This document shows, in pieces, positions 1-12,740 of a stretch of 64,000 nt of DNA. The position numbers and the translations under genes are program-made. The notes beneath the pieces are model-generated. The model was not told where the DNA came from. It ran no database searches and saw nothing but the letters and a program-made list of their open reading frames with translations. The DNA is taken from NCBI RefSeq assembly GCF_030445035.2, contig NC_080675.1, forward strand, positions 64,806,544 to 64,870,543. Direction: 5' to 3'. The DNA is from Dasypus novemcinctus. Lineage: Eukaryota > Chordata > Mammalia > Cingulata > Dasypodidae. Within the stretch, counting starts at the first letter, position 1. The number at the start of each line of letters is the position of its first letter.

Positions 1-354
1 AGGGCCCCCTTCTCCCACCCTTAAGACATTAAGCCTGGATAAAGCCTCTGGCTCACCACAGCTGACTGAGAGCAGAACAGACATCTTCCTTCCTGTCAAC
101 TGTTAGAAGATAGAGGGTGTATTGGAGTGTTTCTCTTCAATGAATTCAGCCACCTGAGCCCACTTTGAATCTCAGGTTTGGCCAGACCAGAAACACAGGA
201 AATCAGAGGTTAAAAAAACACTTCCATGGAAAGATTTGCTTATAAGCACCATCTGCTGGCTGGCCATGATATTTCAAGGAGAAAAAACTGCTTTCAGGTC
301 TCTCTTTAGCCCCACATCTGGGAGAAAATCTGTGTCCCATTATTGAGTCCCTGG
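1..354. other. Non-coding sequence, no gene seen
   Basis: I see no coding frame, RNA gene or recognisable repeat here. The stretch ends in the short sequence that was duplicated when the neighbouring SINE inserted. Confidence 0.5.
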
Positions 355-371
355 TCCAATTTTGGTAACTT

Positions 372-570
372 TTTAAAAAAAGATTTATTTATTTTTTATT
401 TATTTCTCTCCCCTTCCCCCCCCCCCCCACCCCCAGCTGTCTGCTCTCTGTGTCCACCCGCTGTGTGTTCTTCTATGTCTGCTTCTGCTGTTATCAGTGG
501 CATGGGAATCTGTACTTCTTTTTGCTGTGTTATCCTGCTTGTCAGCTCTCCATGTGTGCGGCACCACTCC
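372..570 (-). mobile_element. DAS-type SINE, 5'-truncated, minus strand
   Basis: Read on the minus strand, this has the DAS SINE body ('gagctgaca', 'cacagagagcagacag'), a G-rich tract and an A/T-rich (AAATA)n tail. On the plus strand the tail appears as 'tttatttatttttt' and the G tract as a C run at about 416-434. The tRNA-like head is missing, so the copy is 5' truncated. The flanks are near-identical 16-bp direct repeats containing 'caattttggtaactt' (about 355-371 and 571-586), the target-site duplication of an L1-driven insertion. The proline-rich frame across it is a chance frame. Confidence 0.8.
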
Positions 571-619
571 TCAATTTTGGTAACTTAAGCTAGGCAAGTT
601 TGAACACAAAAAAGGTCAG

Positions 620-1650
620 CCAAAAATTAAAGAAGGGCTGTAGGGGAAAAAAACACTAGGCAAGAGAGAAAAATTGACAATCAAAATAAATGCACCATCA
701 TATTCAGATGCCTAAACATTCAGAAAATTACCAGCCATACTAGGAAACAATAAGAGATGGCTTAGCAAAGGAACAAACCAAATATCATGATGAGATACTG
801 GATTTAAGACAACTAATCAATAATAATCACACAAATCTGCTAAATCAATTCAAAGAATTAAAAGAAAATATGAATAAAGAGATAAAAGATATTAAAAAGA
901 CATTTGGTGGCATAAAGAACAATTTGAAAGCCTGAAGAAAAGTAACAGAGCTTGCAGGAATGAAAGACATGAATAAAAATACACAAAAGCCACATAAGAG
1001 TAGATATGAATTGTTCAAAGACAGAATAAGTGATTTAAGGACAGGATATATGAACTGAAAAGACAGGAGAGCAGAAAGAGAAGAGAGTAGAAAAATGGAA
1101 CAGGTCTAAGTGGAATTGAATGACAACATGAAATGCACAAATATATGCATTATCAGTGTACCAGAGGAGAAGAGAATGGAAAAGGAGCAAAAAGAATATT
1201 TGAAGAACTAGTGATCCCAAATTTCCTAACACTTAAGGAAACATAAATGTCAATATCTAAGGACAACACACCCAAATCAGAATGCATCAAAATAGACCTA
1301 CTCCAAGACACCTATTATTCAGAATGATAAATATCAGAGATAAAGAAAGGATTCTGAAAATAGCAAGAGAAAAGCAAAGCATCTCATACAAGGGGAGCTC
1401 AATAAGATTAAGTGCTGAACCCTCATCAAAACCATGGAAGCAAGCAGAAATTGGTATGATGTATTTAATTTACTGAAAGAGAAAAATTGCCATCCAAGAA
1501 TTCTGTATGCAGCAAAACTGTACTTCAAAAATGAGGGTGAGTTTAAAGTCCTCACAGAAAAACCAAAAGTAGAGAGTATGTTACCAAAAGACCAGAATTA
1601 CAATAGATAATAAATGGAATGCTGCATCATGAAAGGAAAAACCTAGGGTG
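620..1650 (+). pseudogene. L1 ORF1 relic (RNA-binding protein)
   Basis: ORF1 of L1 makes a trimeric RNA chaperone that coats the element's own transcript. The lysine/asparagine-rich helical part is visible at about 800-1,030. The RRM/C-terminal part is at about 1,270-1,560 (NRPTPRHLLFRM..., then REKQSISYKG). Several stops and shifts make it non-functional. The matching ORF1 relic of the minus-strand L1 near 41.3-41.6 kb contains the same PRHILFRM block, which supports the call. Confidence 0.75.
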
Positions 1651-2616
1651 AGAGATTTGGAGCAGAGTGTAGAAATGAGATTATAGGAAAGGTCAATTAA
1701 AGGGTAAAAAGACACAATAGAATGACATGACAACAGAAAGACAAAAGATAAAATGGATGTGGTAAATAATACCCTTATTACAGTAATAACATTGAATGTT
1801 GATGACTTGATCTACCCAATCAAAAGATACAGACTGATAAAATGAATTTTAAAAAATATGAGCTGTCTATCTGCTGTCTACAAGAGACTCACCTCAAATG
1901 TAAGGACACAGCACAGTTGAAAGTGAAAGGTTGGAAAAAGATATTCCACATAAACAGTAACCAAAATAGATCTGGAGTAGTGATACTAATATCAGACAAA
2001 ATAGATTTTAAATGTAAAACTGTTATAAGGGATGAAGATAATCATTATATATTAATAAAAGGGGCAATTCAGCAAGAAGAAATGACTATTATAAATACTT
2101 ATGCACCTAACATGGGTGCCCCAAGATACAAGAGACACACAGTGGCAAACTGAAGGGAGAAGTTGATGCTTCTACAATAATAGTGGGAGACTTCAATACA
2201 CTACTCTCAGTACTGGATAGAATATCTGGATGGAGGATAAATAAAGAAACAGAAAGCTTGAATAAAATGATTAATGAACTAAACCTAATATACATTTATA
2301 GAGCATGATACCACAATACAGCAGAATATACATTCTTTCAAACACACCTGGATCTTTCTCCAGGATAGACCATACATTGAATCATAAAACAGGTCTCAAA
2401 TTTTTAAAAAATTGAAATGTACAAAACACTTTCTCTGATCATAACAAAATGAAGGTGAAAACCAATAATGGACAAAAAAAGGGAAAATTCATAAATATTT
2501 GAAAATAAACAGCACACTCTTAAATAATCAGTGGGTCAAAGAAGAAATTGCAAGAAAATTCAGTAAATATCTTGAGACAAATGAAAATAAGAACACAACA
2601 TATCAAAACCTATAGG

Positions 2617-3042
2617 GGCTGCAGACTTGGCCCAGTGGTTAGGGTGTCTGTCTACCACATGGGAGGTCCGCATTTCAAACCCCAGGCCTCATTGACCGGT
2701 GTCGAGCTGGCCCCATGTGCAGTGCTGATGCGCACGCAAGGAGTGCCGTGCCATGAAGGGGTGTCCCCCGTGTAGGGGAGCCCCAAGCACAAGGAGTGTG
2801 CCCCATAAGGAGAGCTGCCCAGCATGAAAGAAAGTACAGCCTGCCCAGGAATGGTGCCATACACACGAAGAGCTGACACAGCAAGATGACGCAACCAAAA
2901 GAAACACAGATTCCCGTGCCACTGACAACAACAGAAGCGGACTAAGAGAGGCAGCAAATAGACACAGAGAACAGGCAACCAGGGTGGGGGGCGGGAGTGG
3001 AGATAAATAAATAATTAAATCTTTAAAAACAAACAAACAAAC
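2617..3042 (+). mobile_element. Full-length DAS-type SINE, plus strand
   Basis: The tRNA-derived head starts 'ggctgcagacttggcccagtgg' like, with a pol III A-box-like segment (tggcccagtggttagg) and a B-box-like segment around ggtccgcatttcaaacccc. The long DAS body follows, then a G-rich tract and an (AAAC)n/(AAATA)n tail. Perfect 12-bp target-site duplications 'aaaacctatagg' flank it at 2,605-2,616 and 3,043-3,054. It is inserted in the L1 ORF2. The body carries extra internal sequence compared with the shorter copy at 14,990. Confidence 0.88.
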
Positions 3043-3125
3043 AAAACCTATAGGACACCACAGAGACAGTGCTGAGAAAGAAATATATATAGTCCTCAAT
3101 GCTTACATTAAAAAAAGAAGAAAGA

Positions 3126-3626
3126 GGGAAGCAGATGTGCTTTAGGCAACTGAGCTCCCATGTACTATATGGGAGATCCATGGTTCTGTTCCCAGTGCCT
3201 CCTAAAGAAGACAGTGAGCTTGCATGATGGGCAGGCTTGGCAAGCTCACACAACAAGATGATGCAACAAGAGACACAAGAAGGAAAACATAATGAGAGAC
3301 TCAATAAAGCAAAGAACAGAGGTTCTCAGTGCCTCCTAAAGAAAATGAACAAGACAGAGAGCTGATGCGACAGGCAGGCGCAGCAAGCTTGCACAACAAG
3401 ATGACATAACAAGAGACACAAGAAGAAAAAACATAATGAGAGGTGCAACAAAGCAAGGAATGGAGGTGGCTCAAGCAATTAGGTGCCTCCTTCCCATATT
3501 AGAGATCTCAGGTTCAGTTCCCAGTGCCTGCTAAAGACACAGCACACAGCAAGCGCAAACAATGAGTGGATAGGGAGAAATAAATAAATAAATATTTAAT
3601 TAATTAATTTGGAAAATAATTTTTTT
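3126..3626 (+). mobile_element. Composite DAS-type SINE (about three units in tandem)
   Basis: A SINE head ('gggaagcagatgtg') and body are followed by a second body copy and then a second head. The body beginning 'cagtgcctcctaaaga' and continuing with 'caacaagatgatgcaacaag' appears at about 3,195-3,300 and again at about 3,328-3,440. A new head ('ggaggtggctcaagcaatt') starts near 3,461 and runs to the (AAATA)n tail at about 3,590. The flanking A-rich duplication 'aaaaaaagaaga' (about 3,109 and 3,628) suggests that the whole array inserted as one unit in the L1. Confidence 0.75.
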
Positions 3627-6600
3627 AAAAAAAAGAAGAGCTAAAATTGAAAACCTAACTGCACACCTGGAGAAACTAGAAAATGAACAACAAACTAATC
3701 CCAAAATGAGATGAAGAAAGGAAATAATAAAGACCAAACAGAAATAAATGAAATTGAGAAAAAAAATAGAATCAACAAAACCAAAAGTTGGTTCTTTGAG
3801 AAAATCAACAAAATTGACAAACCCTTAGCTAGACTGACAAAAAAAAAAAAAGAAAGAAGGCACAAATAAATGAAATCACAAATGAAAGTTGGGCATTACT
3901 ACTGATGCTGCAAAAATAAGAGAGATCATAAGAGGGTACTATGAAAAAATGTATGCAAGAAAACTAGACAATGTAAACAAGATAGATACTTTTCTAGAAA
4001 TACAAGAACAACCTACACTGACCCCAGAAGAAATAGAAGGCCTCAACAAACCAATCACAGATGACAAGATTGAAACAGGCATCAAAAACTTCCCTGATAT
4101 GAATGTCCAAGACCAGATGCCTTCTACCAGTCATTCAAGGATGATCTACTACCACTCTTGCTCAAACTCTCCCAAAACATTGAACAGGAAAGAATGCTCC
4201 CAAACTCATTCCATGAAGCCAACATCATCCTAATACCAAAACCAGATGAAGATACTTCAAAAAGCAGAAAATTACACACTAATATTTCTAATGAATATAG
4301 AGGCAAAAATCATCAACAAAATAGTTGTGAACTTAGTTCTTAAGTACATTAAAAGAATGATAAACCATGTTCAACTTGGCTTTATCTCAGTTGTCCAAGG
4401 GTAGTTCAACAATTAGTGTAATTAATTAGTGTAATAAACCACTTTAATAAACTGAAATATAAAAATCACATGATCCTTTTGATTGATGCAGAAAAGGCAT
4501 TTGACAAAATATAGCATTCTTCTTGATACAAACACTCGAAAAGATAGGAATAGAAGGAAGCTTTTCCAATATGGTAAATTGCATATATGTAAGACCTACA
4601 GCTAGCATTGTACTCAATGGTGAAAGACTGAACTCTTTCCTGCTGAGATCAGGAACAAGACAAGGATGCCCACTGTCACCACTGTTACTCAATACTGTGC
4701 TAGAAGTTCTAGCTAGAGTGATTAGGTTAGATATAGAAATAAAAGGTACCCAAGTAGAAAAGAAAGAAGTAAAATTTTCATTATCACTGATGATATGATC
4801 CTATATCCAGAAAAACATGAAAAATCCACAAGAAAGTACTAGAACTAAAGACAAGTTCAGCAAAGTGGAAGGCTACACAAATATGATATGCAAAAATAAA
4901 TAGCATTACTATACAGTACTGATAAACAATCTGAGGTGGAAATCATTTAAAACATTCACTTTATTATAGCGACTAAAAGAATCAACTATTTAGGAACAAA
5001 CTTAACCTAGGATATATAGGGCCTGTAGTCAGAAAACTACGAAGTATTGCTAAAAGAAGACTAAGAAGACTTAAATAAGTGGAATGACATTCATGTTCAT
5101 GGACTGGAAGACTAAATATTGTTAAGATGTCAATTCTACCCACACTGACTTTCATATACAATGCAACCCCAGTACAAATCCCAATTGCCTTTTTTGCCAA
5201 AATGGAAAAGCCAAATATCAAAATTTTTGGAAGGGTAAATGGCCTTGAATATGCAAAAGTATCTTTAAAAAGTATAATGAATGTGGAGGTCTCTCACTTC
5301 TGGATTTAAAGCATATTACTTTGCTACAGTGGTAAAATAGCATGATACTGGCATAGCGACAGACAGATTGGCCAATTTAACTGAACCAATAACTTAGAAA
5401 CAGACCCTCACATTTACAGTCAAGTGATTTTTGACAACGCTTTCAAGTACTCCCATCTGGGACAGAACAGTCTATTCAACAAATATTGCTGAGAGAACTG
5501 GATATCCATGCCTAAAAGAAACAAAGGGAACCCATATCTCTTACCTTATACAAAACTTAATTCAAAATGGATCAAGCACCCAAATATAAAAGTGACAACC
5601 ATAAAACTCCTAAAAGAAAATGTAGGGAAGTATCTTCAAGATTTTGTGATAGGTGTTAGTTTCTTAAATCTTGTACCCAAAGCACAAGCAACAATTGAAA
5701 ACAGATAAATGAGACCTCCTCAAAATTAAACACTTTTGCCCCTCAAAGGACTTTGTGAAAGGGGTAAAAAGGCAGCTGACTCAGAGGAAGAAAATATTTG
5801 GAAATCACATATATGACAAGGGTTTAATATCCATAATATATAAAGAAATACTACAACTCAACAATAAAAAGGCAAAGTACCTGATTCAAAAATGGGTACA
5901 AGACTTGAATAGAAAATTGTCCAAAGAAGATATATAAATGGGGGAAAAAACATGAAAAAATAGTCAATATCACTAGCTATTAGGGAAATACAAATCAAAA
6001 CTACAATGAGATATCATTTCACACCTATTAGAATGGTCACTATTAAATAAAGTTGGAAAGCTACAAGTTTTAGAGAGGATGTGGAGATTTCTAAATGCTT
6101 ATTCACTGTTGGTGGGAATGTAGAACGGTACAGCCACTGTGGAGGATTGTTGACAGTTCTTAAGGAAGGTGAATATAGAGTTGCCATGTGATCTGGCAAT
6201 ACCACTACTAAGGATGTGCCAAGAAGACCTGAGAGCAGTGGCACAAACAGACATCTGCACACTCATGTTCAAAGTCAAGTTACTCAAAATTACAGATATA
6301 TGGAAACAACCCAGGTGTCCATCAACCAAAGAATGGATAAACAAATTGTGGTGTATTATGTAGCTGTAAGAGGAAATGAAGTAATGTAGCATATGCCCAC
6401 ATGAATAAACCTGAAAGACATTATGTTTAGTGAAGCAAGTCAGGCATAAAAGGACAAATACTGTGTGATTACACTGTATAAATTCATGGAGTTAATAATT
6501 AGAATATAGCTTACCAGAAAATAGAATGAGGGTAGAGAATGGAAAGCTGAGTGTTAACCTGTGCAGAATTGGTAAAAGTTGTTTGTAAATCTTTGGAAAT

Positions 6601-6910
6601 AAATAGAAATGGTGAAAGCACACCAGAGTGTTTGCACCTAGCAGAATAAATTATATGACTATGACTGTGGTTGAAGGGAAAGTCTAATGACATGTATATT
6701 ACTAGAAGGAAAGCTAAACAATGTAATGTGAGACTATGTAACAGTGAAACCTCATGTGAATATCAATATGGGTGATATTGCATATATAAGGCTGTTTTTA
6801 CAAAATATACATACAAATGAGCTAGAGAGATGGAAACAGAATAGCAGGGGAAGCATAGAGAGATTGAGAGGTGATGAGTTTTTTGCCATTGTTGTGGTTT
6901 GTCTGCTTTT

Positions 6911-6930
6911 ATGATGATGATGATGATGAT
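6911..6930 (+). repeat. (ATG)n microsatellite in L1 3' UTR
   Basis: A short run of ATGATG units within the 3' UTR of the plus-strand L1. Confidence 0.85.
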
Positions 6931-7066
6931 TATTGTGTTGGAATAGTGAAAATTCTTTAATAAGGATTGCAAAATTATGTGATTATACCAAATACCATTA
7001 ATTGTACCCTTTGGATGAATTTATACTATATTAATATGATAAATAAAATCAATTTGTTAAAAAAAG

Positions 7067-9654
7067 TGCTTACTAAAAGATACTTTTTCAATTTGTTATG
7101 GTTAATTTGTACCTTTAGTTTTAAAATAAATGGAGTCATGTACATTTGTAAATAATACTTTAAACCAGGGTTTCTCAACATTTTCACTATTATTTGAACC
7201 ACATAATTCTTTATTGTAGGGGGTTGAATTAAAGGTAGAGTGATAAGAGATGGGCAGGGTTTCTTATATATAAAAGCTTGTGGGAGTAGGCTTTGAGATG
7301 CTGATTATTCATGTTTCCTTTGTCCCTAGAAACTAATTCTTGTAGCAATTACAGCATCTCTAGCAAAACCCATGCTGGGTTTTGACTCTTGACTTGGGAA
7401 ATTGGATTTGCCTTAAAGATACTTCCCTTCTGATTCCAGACAGATCTTCTCTATCTAAAAGATTCCAAAGAACATGATAATATTACAGAATCATATCCAA
7501 ATGTGTGGTCTACCATTAGACCACATACTTCAGAATTGCCTGGAGTGCAAAGACCAGTCAAGAATAAACACTGATGTTTGCGATCCAGTACTTAAGAGTT
7601 TGCAAGGTCTAAGACTCTCAGTAGGTGTACTGAATTCTGAATTTTACACAATTGTCCTAAAATCTCCGAAGGCTTCAGAAATTATGACAAGACCTCAAAA
7701 CAGACATGAGAGTGATAATTTAAGTACATTTTACTGCCAACATCAGCGTTTTCAACAACGCTTTGTATTTCAAACAACACTTAGGTGTCAGAGAATTTTA
7801 ACTATTAAAAGATACCAAAAAATATAAAGAGTTCTGTGTGCCCACTTGAAAAAGAATAATCACTGCAAATGGAGAAATTCCTATGACAAAAAAAAAAAAA
7901 AAAAAAGGCAGTGGTAAATCCTTCTAAGTGTTCATTCTCTCTTCATTCTCTCCTTAAAGCAAAGTCTTTTATTCAGAGTCCCACCATTACAAACAGATAT
8001 GAGGCTTAGCCATATACTCTAGTTACATAAAAGGAAACACGATGTATCCTTTGCATATAAATTTCTTTGAACTTTTCTATTTTTAGAGAATAGTGAAAAT
8101 TGATATGGACTTTTGGTTCCTTCCCAAAACAATCCTAAATAAACAATATAAATAAAAAGAGAGTGATGGATTGAAACAATGCAAAATTATAGGCTTTGGG
8201 CCAGGCAGAAAGCAGTTGTTTCTCAGTGTATGTGTGAATATGGGCAGCACAGAAAATTAGCTAGAAAACATAGATAGGCAATACTTAGGGCATCTGCTAA
8301 TGATGTTCTTTTCTCTTTCTCGTATTTGCTAGGTCAGTTAATGTATGAAGATCTAACTTCAAGTTTGAAATCAAGCTTTCCTGGGATAGAAAGTGAATAA
8401 TATAGATACAGGCAGACCCAGTTGCCTTTGATATTCCCTCCAAGGTGCCCTCCACACTGACAGATCTGAGTGATTAAAATCCTGTAAAACAATCCTTAGA
8501 GAAAAAGAATGTTTAAGATTAGTGGGGAAATTCCATAAGAGACAGAATTACCTGGTAGATTGTTGAAAATGGATTTCTGATTCCATTTAAAATTCCTGGT
8601 TTTAATGCCAGAGACTCACCTCTTGATATGTGGTCCTCATTCCCATCCCCAAGTCTAATCTCATGTATTAGTGCACTAGCCATAGACTGAACCTTAATCT
8701 ATTTCCCCTCATTTCCTCAGGAGAATATAATCTAACCAGTAAAACTAATGGGACCTCTAAAGAAGAAAGAGAACAAACTGAATAAAAATAACAGGCAAAA
8801 AAGAATAAAAGAACCAAAGTGAGTAAGAATTTAAATTAAGTGAAAAAACTTACATCAAAGAGATAATGAAGGCTATTTTGTCAAGAAGCAAGGTCAGTTC
8901 TTTATAAAGAGTTGGTCAGATTGTTAGATAAAAATAAATAATAGCTCAAATTAAAATATCAAAAGGTAAGTGAAATAGCAGAAAGAACAAATTACTAAGT
9001 TAAAAGATTGGGTCAAGAAATTTTCTTAGTATCAGAAACAGATAAAGATAAATCATGTAAAAAAAAAGTTAAGGATATAAATGGTAGATGTACCAATGTC
9101 CATGTCAGAAGAAAAAAATGACAGTAAATTATTAGAATTGTAAAGACTGATAATTTCCAAAAATTAAAAAAGATAAAAATCTCAATTCAAAAAGACTCAT
9201 AAATACACAAACATCTAGATAATTTATAGTGAAATTTAAGAATTTCTAAGCTAATGAGAGAAAGTGGATGTGGCACTAGTAGGATGACATATGAAAAATC
9301 ATTAACATTGTTGGGAAGAGAACAGTACTGCATCATTTCCAAACTACTGGCATAAAAATAACTTCAATCCAGAACTTTTTACAAGCTAAATGTTCATGTA
9401 AAGGCATGCTTTCAAATATATATGGCCTCAATTTTTAATTAAAAAAGAACCTATTTGAAATTATACATAGAGGAAGTCACCAATAAGGACAGAAATAAAT
9501 CCAAGAGAATTCTTAGATATAAACAGAAAGTAATGTGAGTGAATTACTTATGGAATTGTTTTTTTGTCTAAAAAAGCAATAAATAAAAAAATTCAAAAGA
9601 ACACATAACTGAAATTCTAAATGTTAGAGAGAAAGCTTATACCTACAACAAAAC
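7067..9654. other. AT-rich non-coding DNA with minor repeat fragments
   Basis: No gene is visible. The 117-residue frame at 7,474-7,827 has no recognisable family and I treat it as chance. A 17-18-base A run is at about 7,889-7,906. The stretch at about 8,780-9,620 is A-rich and resembles an ancient LINE ORF1/spacer (many lysine-coding triplets, 'aaaaagactcataaatacac'), but I cannot assign it firmly. Confidence 0.4.
7165..7232 (-). mobile_element. MER5-like hAT DNA transposon end fragment
   Basis: 'gggtttctcaacattttcac' followed by 'cataattctttattgtaggg' matches the terminal part of the MER5 (hAT-Charlie) non-autonomous family as I remember it, in reverse orientation. It is short and diverged. 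Confidence 0.45.
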
Positions 9655-10045
9655 AAAAGCTCACCCAGTTGTGGAGAAGGAAAGAATTTTATTAATAATC
9701 TTGCAAGAATGGGTGCGACCTGGATAAAATTGCTAGCACTCCAAACAGCAAGAAACACTGACCTTTATACCCTAAACCTAATACGCAGTTTCCTCCCCTG
9801 CTCCCCATTGATTGGGTACAGCCTATCAGAATTGTCTAATTAAGTTCTGTGCTTTCAAATTTGACTCTGCTTTAACTACTGGCCCTGCCCCCAGCACTCC
9901 CCATTAGCCCTCCCTCATTTCAGAGCCACTTTTCAAATTCTTGGTGCTCCAAATCCACTACAATCCTCACCCTCTCTCCTTGAACAGCAGAGTCAGCTCT
10001 CACTTCCCCTTTGTGAAAATTAAACTTAACCCTTTCCCACATAAA
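9655..10045 (-). mobile_element. Probable solo LTR, minus strand
   Basis: Read on the minus strand, there is a promoter-like layout. A CCAAT-related segment (caatcaatgggg) is followed by a TATA-like 'ataaaggtc' near 9,765-9,780 and an AATAAA polyadenylation signal near 9,690-9,696. The distance from the TATA-like site to the polyadenylation signal (about 75 bp) suits a retroviral U3-R. No internal retroviral sequence follows on either side, so it would be a solo LTR. The exact ends and family are not determined. Confidence 0.5.
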
Positions 10046-10950
10046 TAATACCTAAAAGATAGTTTTGGAGATTGGTGTAGAGAGTGGGAAAGCAGGAGAT
10101 TAGTTCTTCCCAGGTACACTGGGGCAGAAGAAAGTTTTTAAGATGTTGAGAAAGTGATAGAGAAAAATTTACATATTAGAGACCAACTGAAGCAGAAAAA
10201 TATAATTTGTAAATTTTACATCTCTGCAGAAGAAAATTATATTTATTCATTCACATCCTTTGGAGAAATAAATGAATGCCTTCCAGAGGAAAAACTTAAT
10301 TCCAATATTGTCTTTGTAAGAACAACACTACTAGGGAACCTCTATTTTGGAATTGCAAGTAATTGAAAATCATCTCCGTAGATCCTAGATGCTACCAAAA
10401 TAAAAATTGCAGTTTTGAGCTACTTCTACAAAAAAAAAAAAAAAAAAAAAAAGATTTAAACGGGTACAGTTTGAATTTTCTATTTCAATGGAGTGAACAT
10501 TTATTATCTGAGTGGCCAAAAAATTATGGAATATGCCTGATATTTCTTCCAGAGCCAAGAAAGAAGTTACTATAGAGCAGGGATTCTTTAAGCCTTTTTC
10601 GTTCCATGAATCATTTTGCCAGTCAGGTGAAAACCATGGAACTCTTACTAAGGCCACACTATACTGTGTATTATTTAACAAATATATCACACCCACACCA
10701 ACACATCCACATAAGAATAACGTTTTTTTGAATTTCAATTCAAGTTCTTATATCCTTGTTAAGAACCCCTTTTATAGAAAGACGTAAAAGACCTGAAGTC
10801 AAAAAAACAATGTACTTTTTCCTGATTCTTACTCTGTCTAACTTATTCAATAAACCATTTACTGAAGATATCTATTTCAAATTCTTCATTTCTCTGTGAT
10901 ATATCCTGGTAAAACTTCATTGTGTGTTGAAGCATACTTTCTCTCATCTT
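10046..10950. other. Non-coding DNA with poly(A) tract
   Basis: A run of 22 A residues lies at about 10,431-10,452. The segment at about 10,577-10,780 ('agggattctttaagcc', 'ttccatgaatcatttt') is vaguely like an old hAT MER element but is too diverged to name. The overlapping short frames on both strands have no family resemblance. Confidence 0.35.
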
Positions 10951-10954
10951 GACA

Positions 10955-11370
10955 TTAGACTCAGGGGTGAAATTCATTTGGTCAATACTTTGTTAGTGGA
11001 AGTAATATAAGCACAGGCTTGACTTGTGGGATTGCCTTCCTTACCCTGGTGATTCACCATCAGAAGAAAATGCCCCGAGCAAACCACTGCCTTTCAACTT
11101 GTATTACAAAATAAAATACATGAAGATGGCCACATGCACTGGCTGAGCGCTGACTCGGAAGATTGACCATTGTACTGAGCAAAACTGAACCCAATCTACA
11201 GTGGAAAGTTGGGATATCAGAACCCATATTCTTAGAGTACAATGTAAACCATCCATGATGCAACCATCCCACAACCCATGCAAAGGAAACTGAATTATTT
11301 TTATTTTAAGCCACTGAGTTGTAGGGTGTTTTTTTTCACAGCATTATTGTAGCAATAGCTGACTGTTACA
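10955..11370 (+). mobile_element. Possible MaLR-like LTR, plus strand
   Basis: The 3' end reads 'ttttaagccactgagttgt' then 'gcaatagctgactgttaca', which matches the characteristic end of MaLR/MLT1-type LTRs. The upstream part is diverged and the 5' boundary is a guess. Confidence 0.45.
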
Positions 11371-11714
11371 CAATAATATTTTAATTCTCTAATTTTATTC
11401 CTGGTCTTAATACTTAGTTATGATTCATTCAGCTTAACAAAATTAATGTAAACTATTTTGGACCAGGAGTTGTTGAAAAAATTAAAGCTACTGTAAGAGG
11501 ATTAATTAGAAAGTGATAATGTTTCATAATTAAAATAAAATTAGAATAAGATTTTGGCACACACCTGAATAACAACTTCTAAACTTGCACAACTTTTTCT
11601 TCTTTTTGCAACATATTTATTTTTTGTTTTAAGGCTAGCTGAAAACGTTACCATGACCCGAAAAAATTCTAAACTAATAACAATGGATCTGTAGAACAGA
11701 ACAAGTTGCTATAC

Positions 11715-12125
11715 TGTATTTCATGGGAACACAGACTCAGGCACAACAGAAAGTTTCAGCAAGTGACTGCTTTATTTTACATAGCACAAGACATCCAAAA
11801 GAGCATGACCAGAGATCTCATCATGGCCAGTTGTCCAGGAAGGCCAAACTGCTCAGGTCAGCGTCATTAGATGGCAGCACCACATACCACATTTCACTAT
11901 GGAGAGGAAAGACAAGTTTGTGCTGCTGCTGAGAGGGGTTATTTATCCAGGGGATGGGTGGCGGTGGCAGGGAGAGGTTGTCCCTGAGCTTTCCTGCGCT
12001 GGTAAGCATCTGGAGAAGCTTGTTGCTGGTTTCTGGTTTCCAGGTTTAAGGTCTGGTCAGGCCTTTTCATTGGACCTAACATCTCTCCAGGGCTGCAGAA
12101 TGGAAACATACTGAAACAATAGAAA
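11715..12125 (-). mobile_element. Probable solo LTR, minus strand
   Basis: On the minus strand the order is a U3-like CA-rich stretch, a TATA-like 'ggataaataacc' near 11,937-11,948, an R region and an AATAAA signal in 'aaaataaagcagtcacttg' near 11,765-11,785. A short U5 rich in 'tctgtgttcccatg' follows. This is the usual U3-R-U5 layout of a class I LTR. No gag or pol lies next to it. The plus-strand frames across it are chance frames. The family is not determined. Confidence 0.6.
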
Positions 12126-12281
12126 AGAATTAGCAGGGAGGGGTAGGCAAGGGCTGGTAGATGGATGCTGAACACATGTCTGTAACTTAACCAGCATGTA
12201 GGGAGGGATTCTCTGTTTGCTGGGATTAATTTTATCAAAAATAAGTCCTCAAATACAATTCATATTCATTATATCAACTGT

Positions 12282-12740
12282 GATGGGTTGAAGCTGAGTG
12301 CTCAGACCCCAGAAAACTATGTTCTTAAAGTCAATCCTCTCCTGTGGGTATAAACTTATTGTTAAGTAGGGCCTTTTGATTACACTACTTTAATGAGGCC
12401 TGAGCCAAGTTGGATCTTAATCCTCTTACTGGAGTCCTTTAAAAGAGAATTGAATTCAGAGTATGAGAGAGAGAAAGCCATGGAGGCAAGAAGCTAAAAC
12501 AAGGAAATCTGGAAAAGAAGGGAGAGACCAGCAGACATAACCATGTGTCTTGCCATATGATGGATGAGTCCAGACAATCTTCAGGGAGAAAGTATCTCCT
12601 CATGATGCCTTGATATGGCTATTTTCACTGCCTCAGAACTGTAAGCTTGTAAGATTATACACCCATTTCTGGTATATTACTATAAGTAATATATGAATTG
12701 TGCTGGTATGTTATTGTTAAGTACTATCTGAATTGCTTTC
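12282..12740 (+). mobile_element. MaLR-like LTR, plus strand
   Basis: It begins near 'tgatgggttgaagctg' and continues with 'gttcttaaagtcaatcctctcctgtgggt', a MaLR-type start. It contains 'tttaatgaggcctgagcc', a purine-rich 'gagagagagaaagccatgga' block and the 'cttgatatggctattttc' segment. This order is typical of ERVL-MaLR LTRs in placental mammals. It is diverged, with a poorly preserved 3' end. Confidence 0.55.

Larger units (their letters stand above)
1760..6450 (+). pseudogene. L1 ORF2 relic (endonuclease-reverse transcriptase)
   Basis: ORF2 normally encodes an APE-type endonuclease, a reverse transcriptase and a Cys-rich C-terminal domain used for target-primed reverse transcription. 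Endonuclease traces lie at about 1,842-2,300 and 2,450-2,600, reverse transcriptase at about 3,640-5,300, and the C-terminal segment to about 6,450. The catalytic YADD region near 4,780-4,800 reads as stops and altered residues, so it is dead. Two SINE insertions (2,617-3,042 and 3,126-3,626) lie inside it. Frames are short pieces in different phases. Confidence 0.8.
600..7066 (+). mobile_element. Decayed L1 LINE, plus strand, interrupted by SINEs
   Basis: An old L1 in plus orientation. The 5' part (about 620-1,650) is ORF1-like. About 1,760-6,450 is ORF2: an endonuclease segment (QETHL at about 1,888), reverse transcriptase (DAEKAFDK near 4,487; [12 protein letters not shown] at about 4,650) and the C-terminal segment (motif resembling WKQPRCPSTKEWINKLW near 6,300). 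A 3' UTR with an (ATG)n tract and A-rich end follows. Frames are broken throughout, so it is inactive. Two SINE insertions split ORF2. I could not place a target-site duplication for the L1 itself, and both ends are approximate. Confidence 0.88.

Noticed and set aside
343..588. Proline-rich 81-residue protein
   Set aside because: Made by the C run of a reversed SINE.
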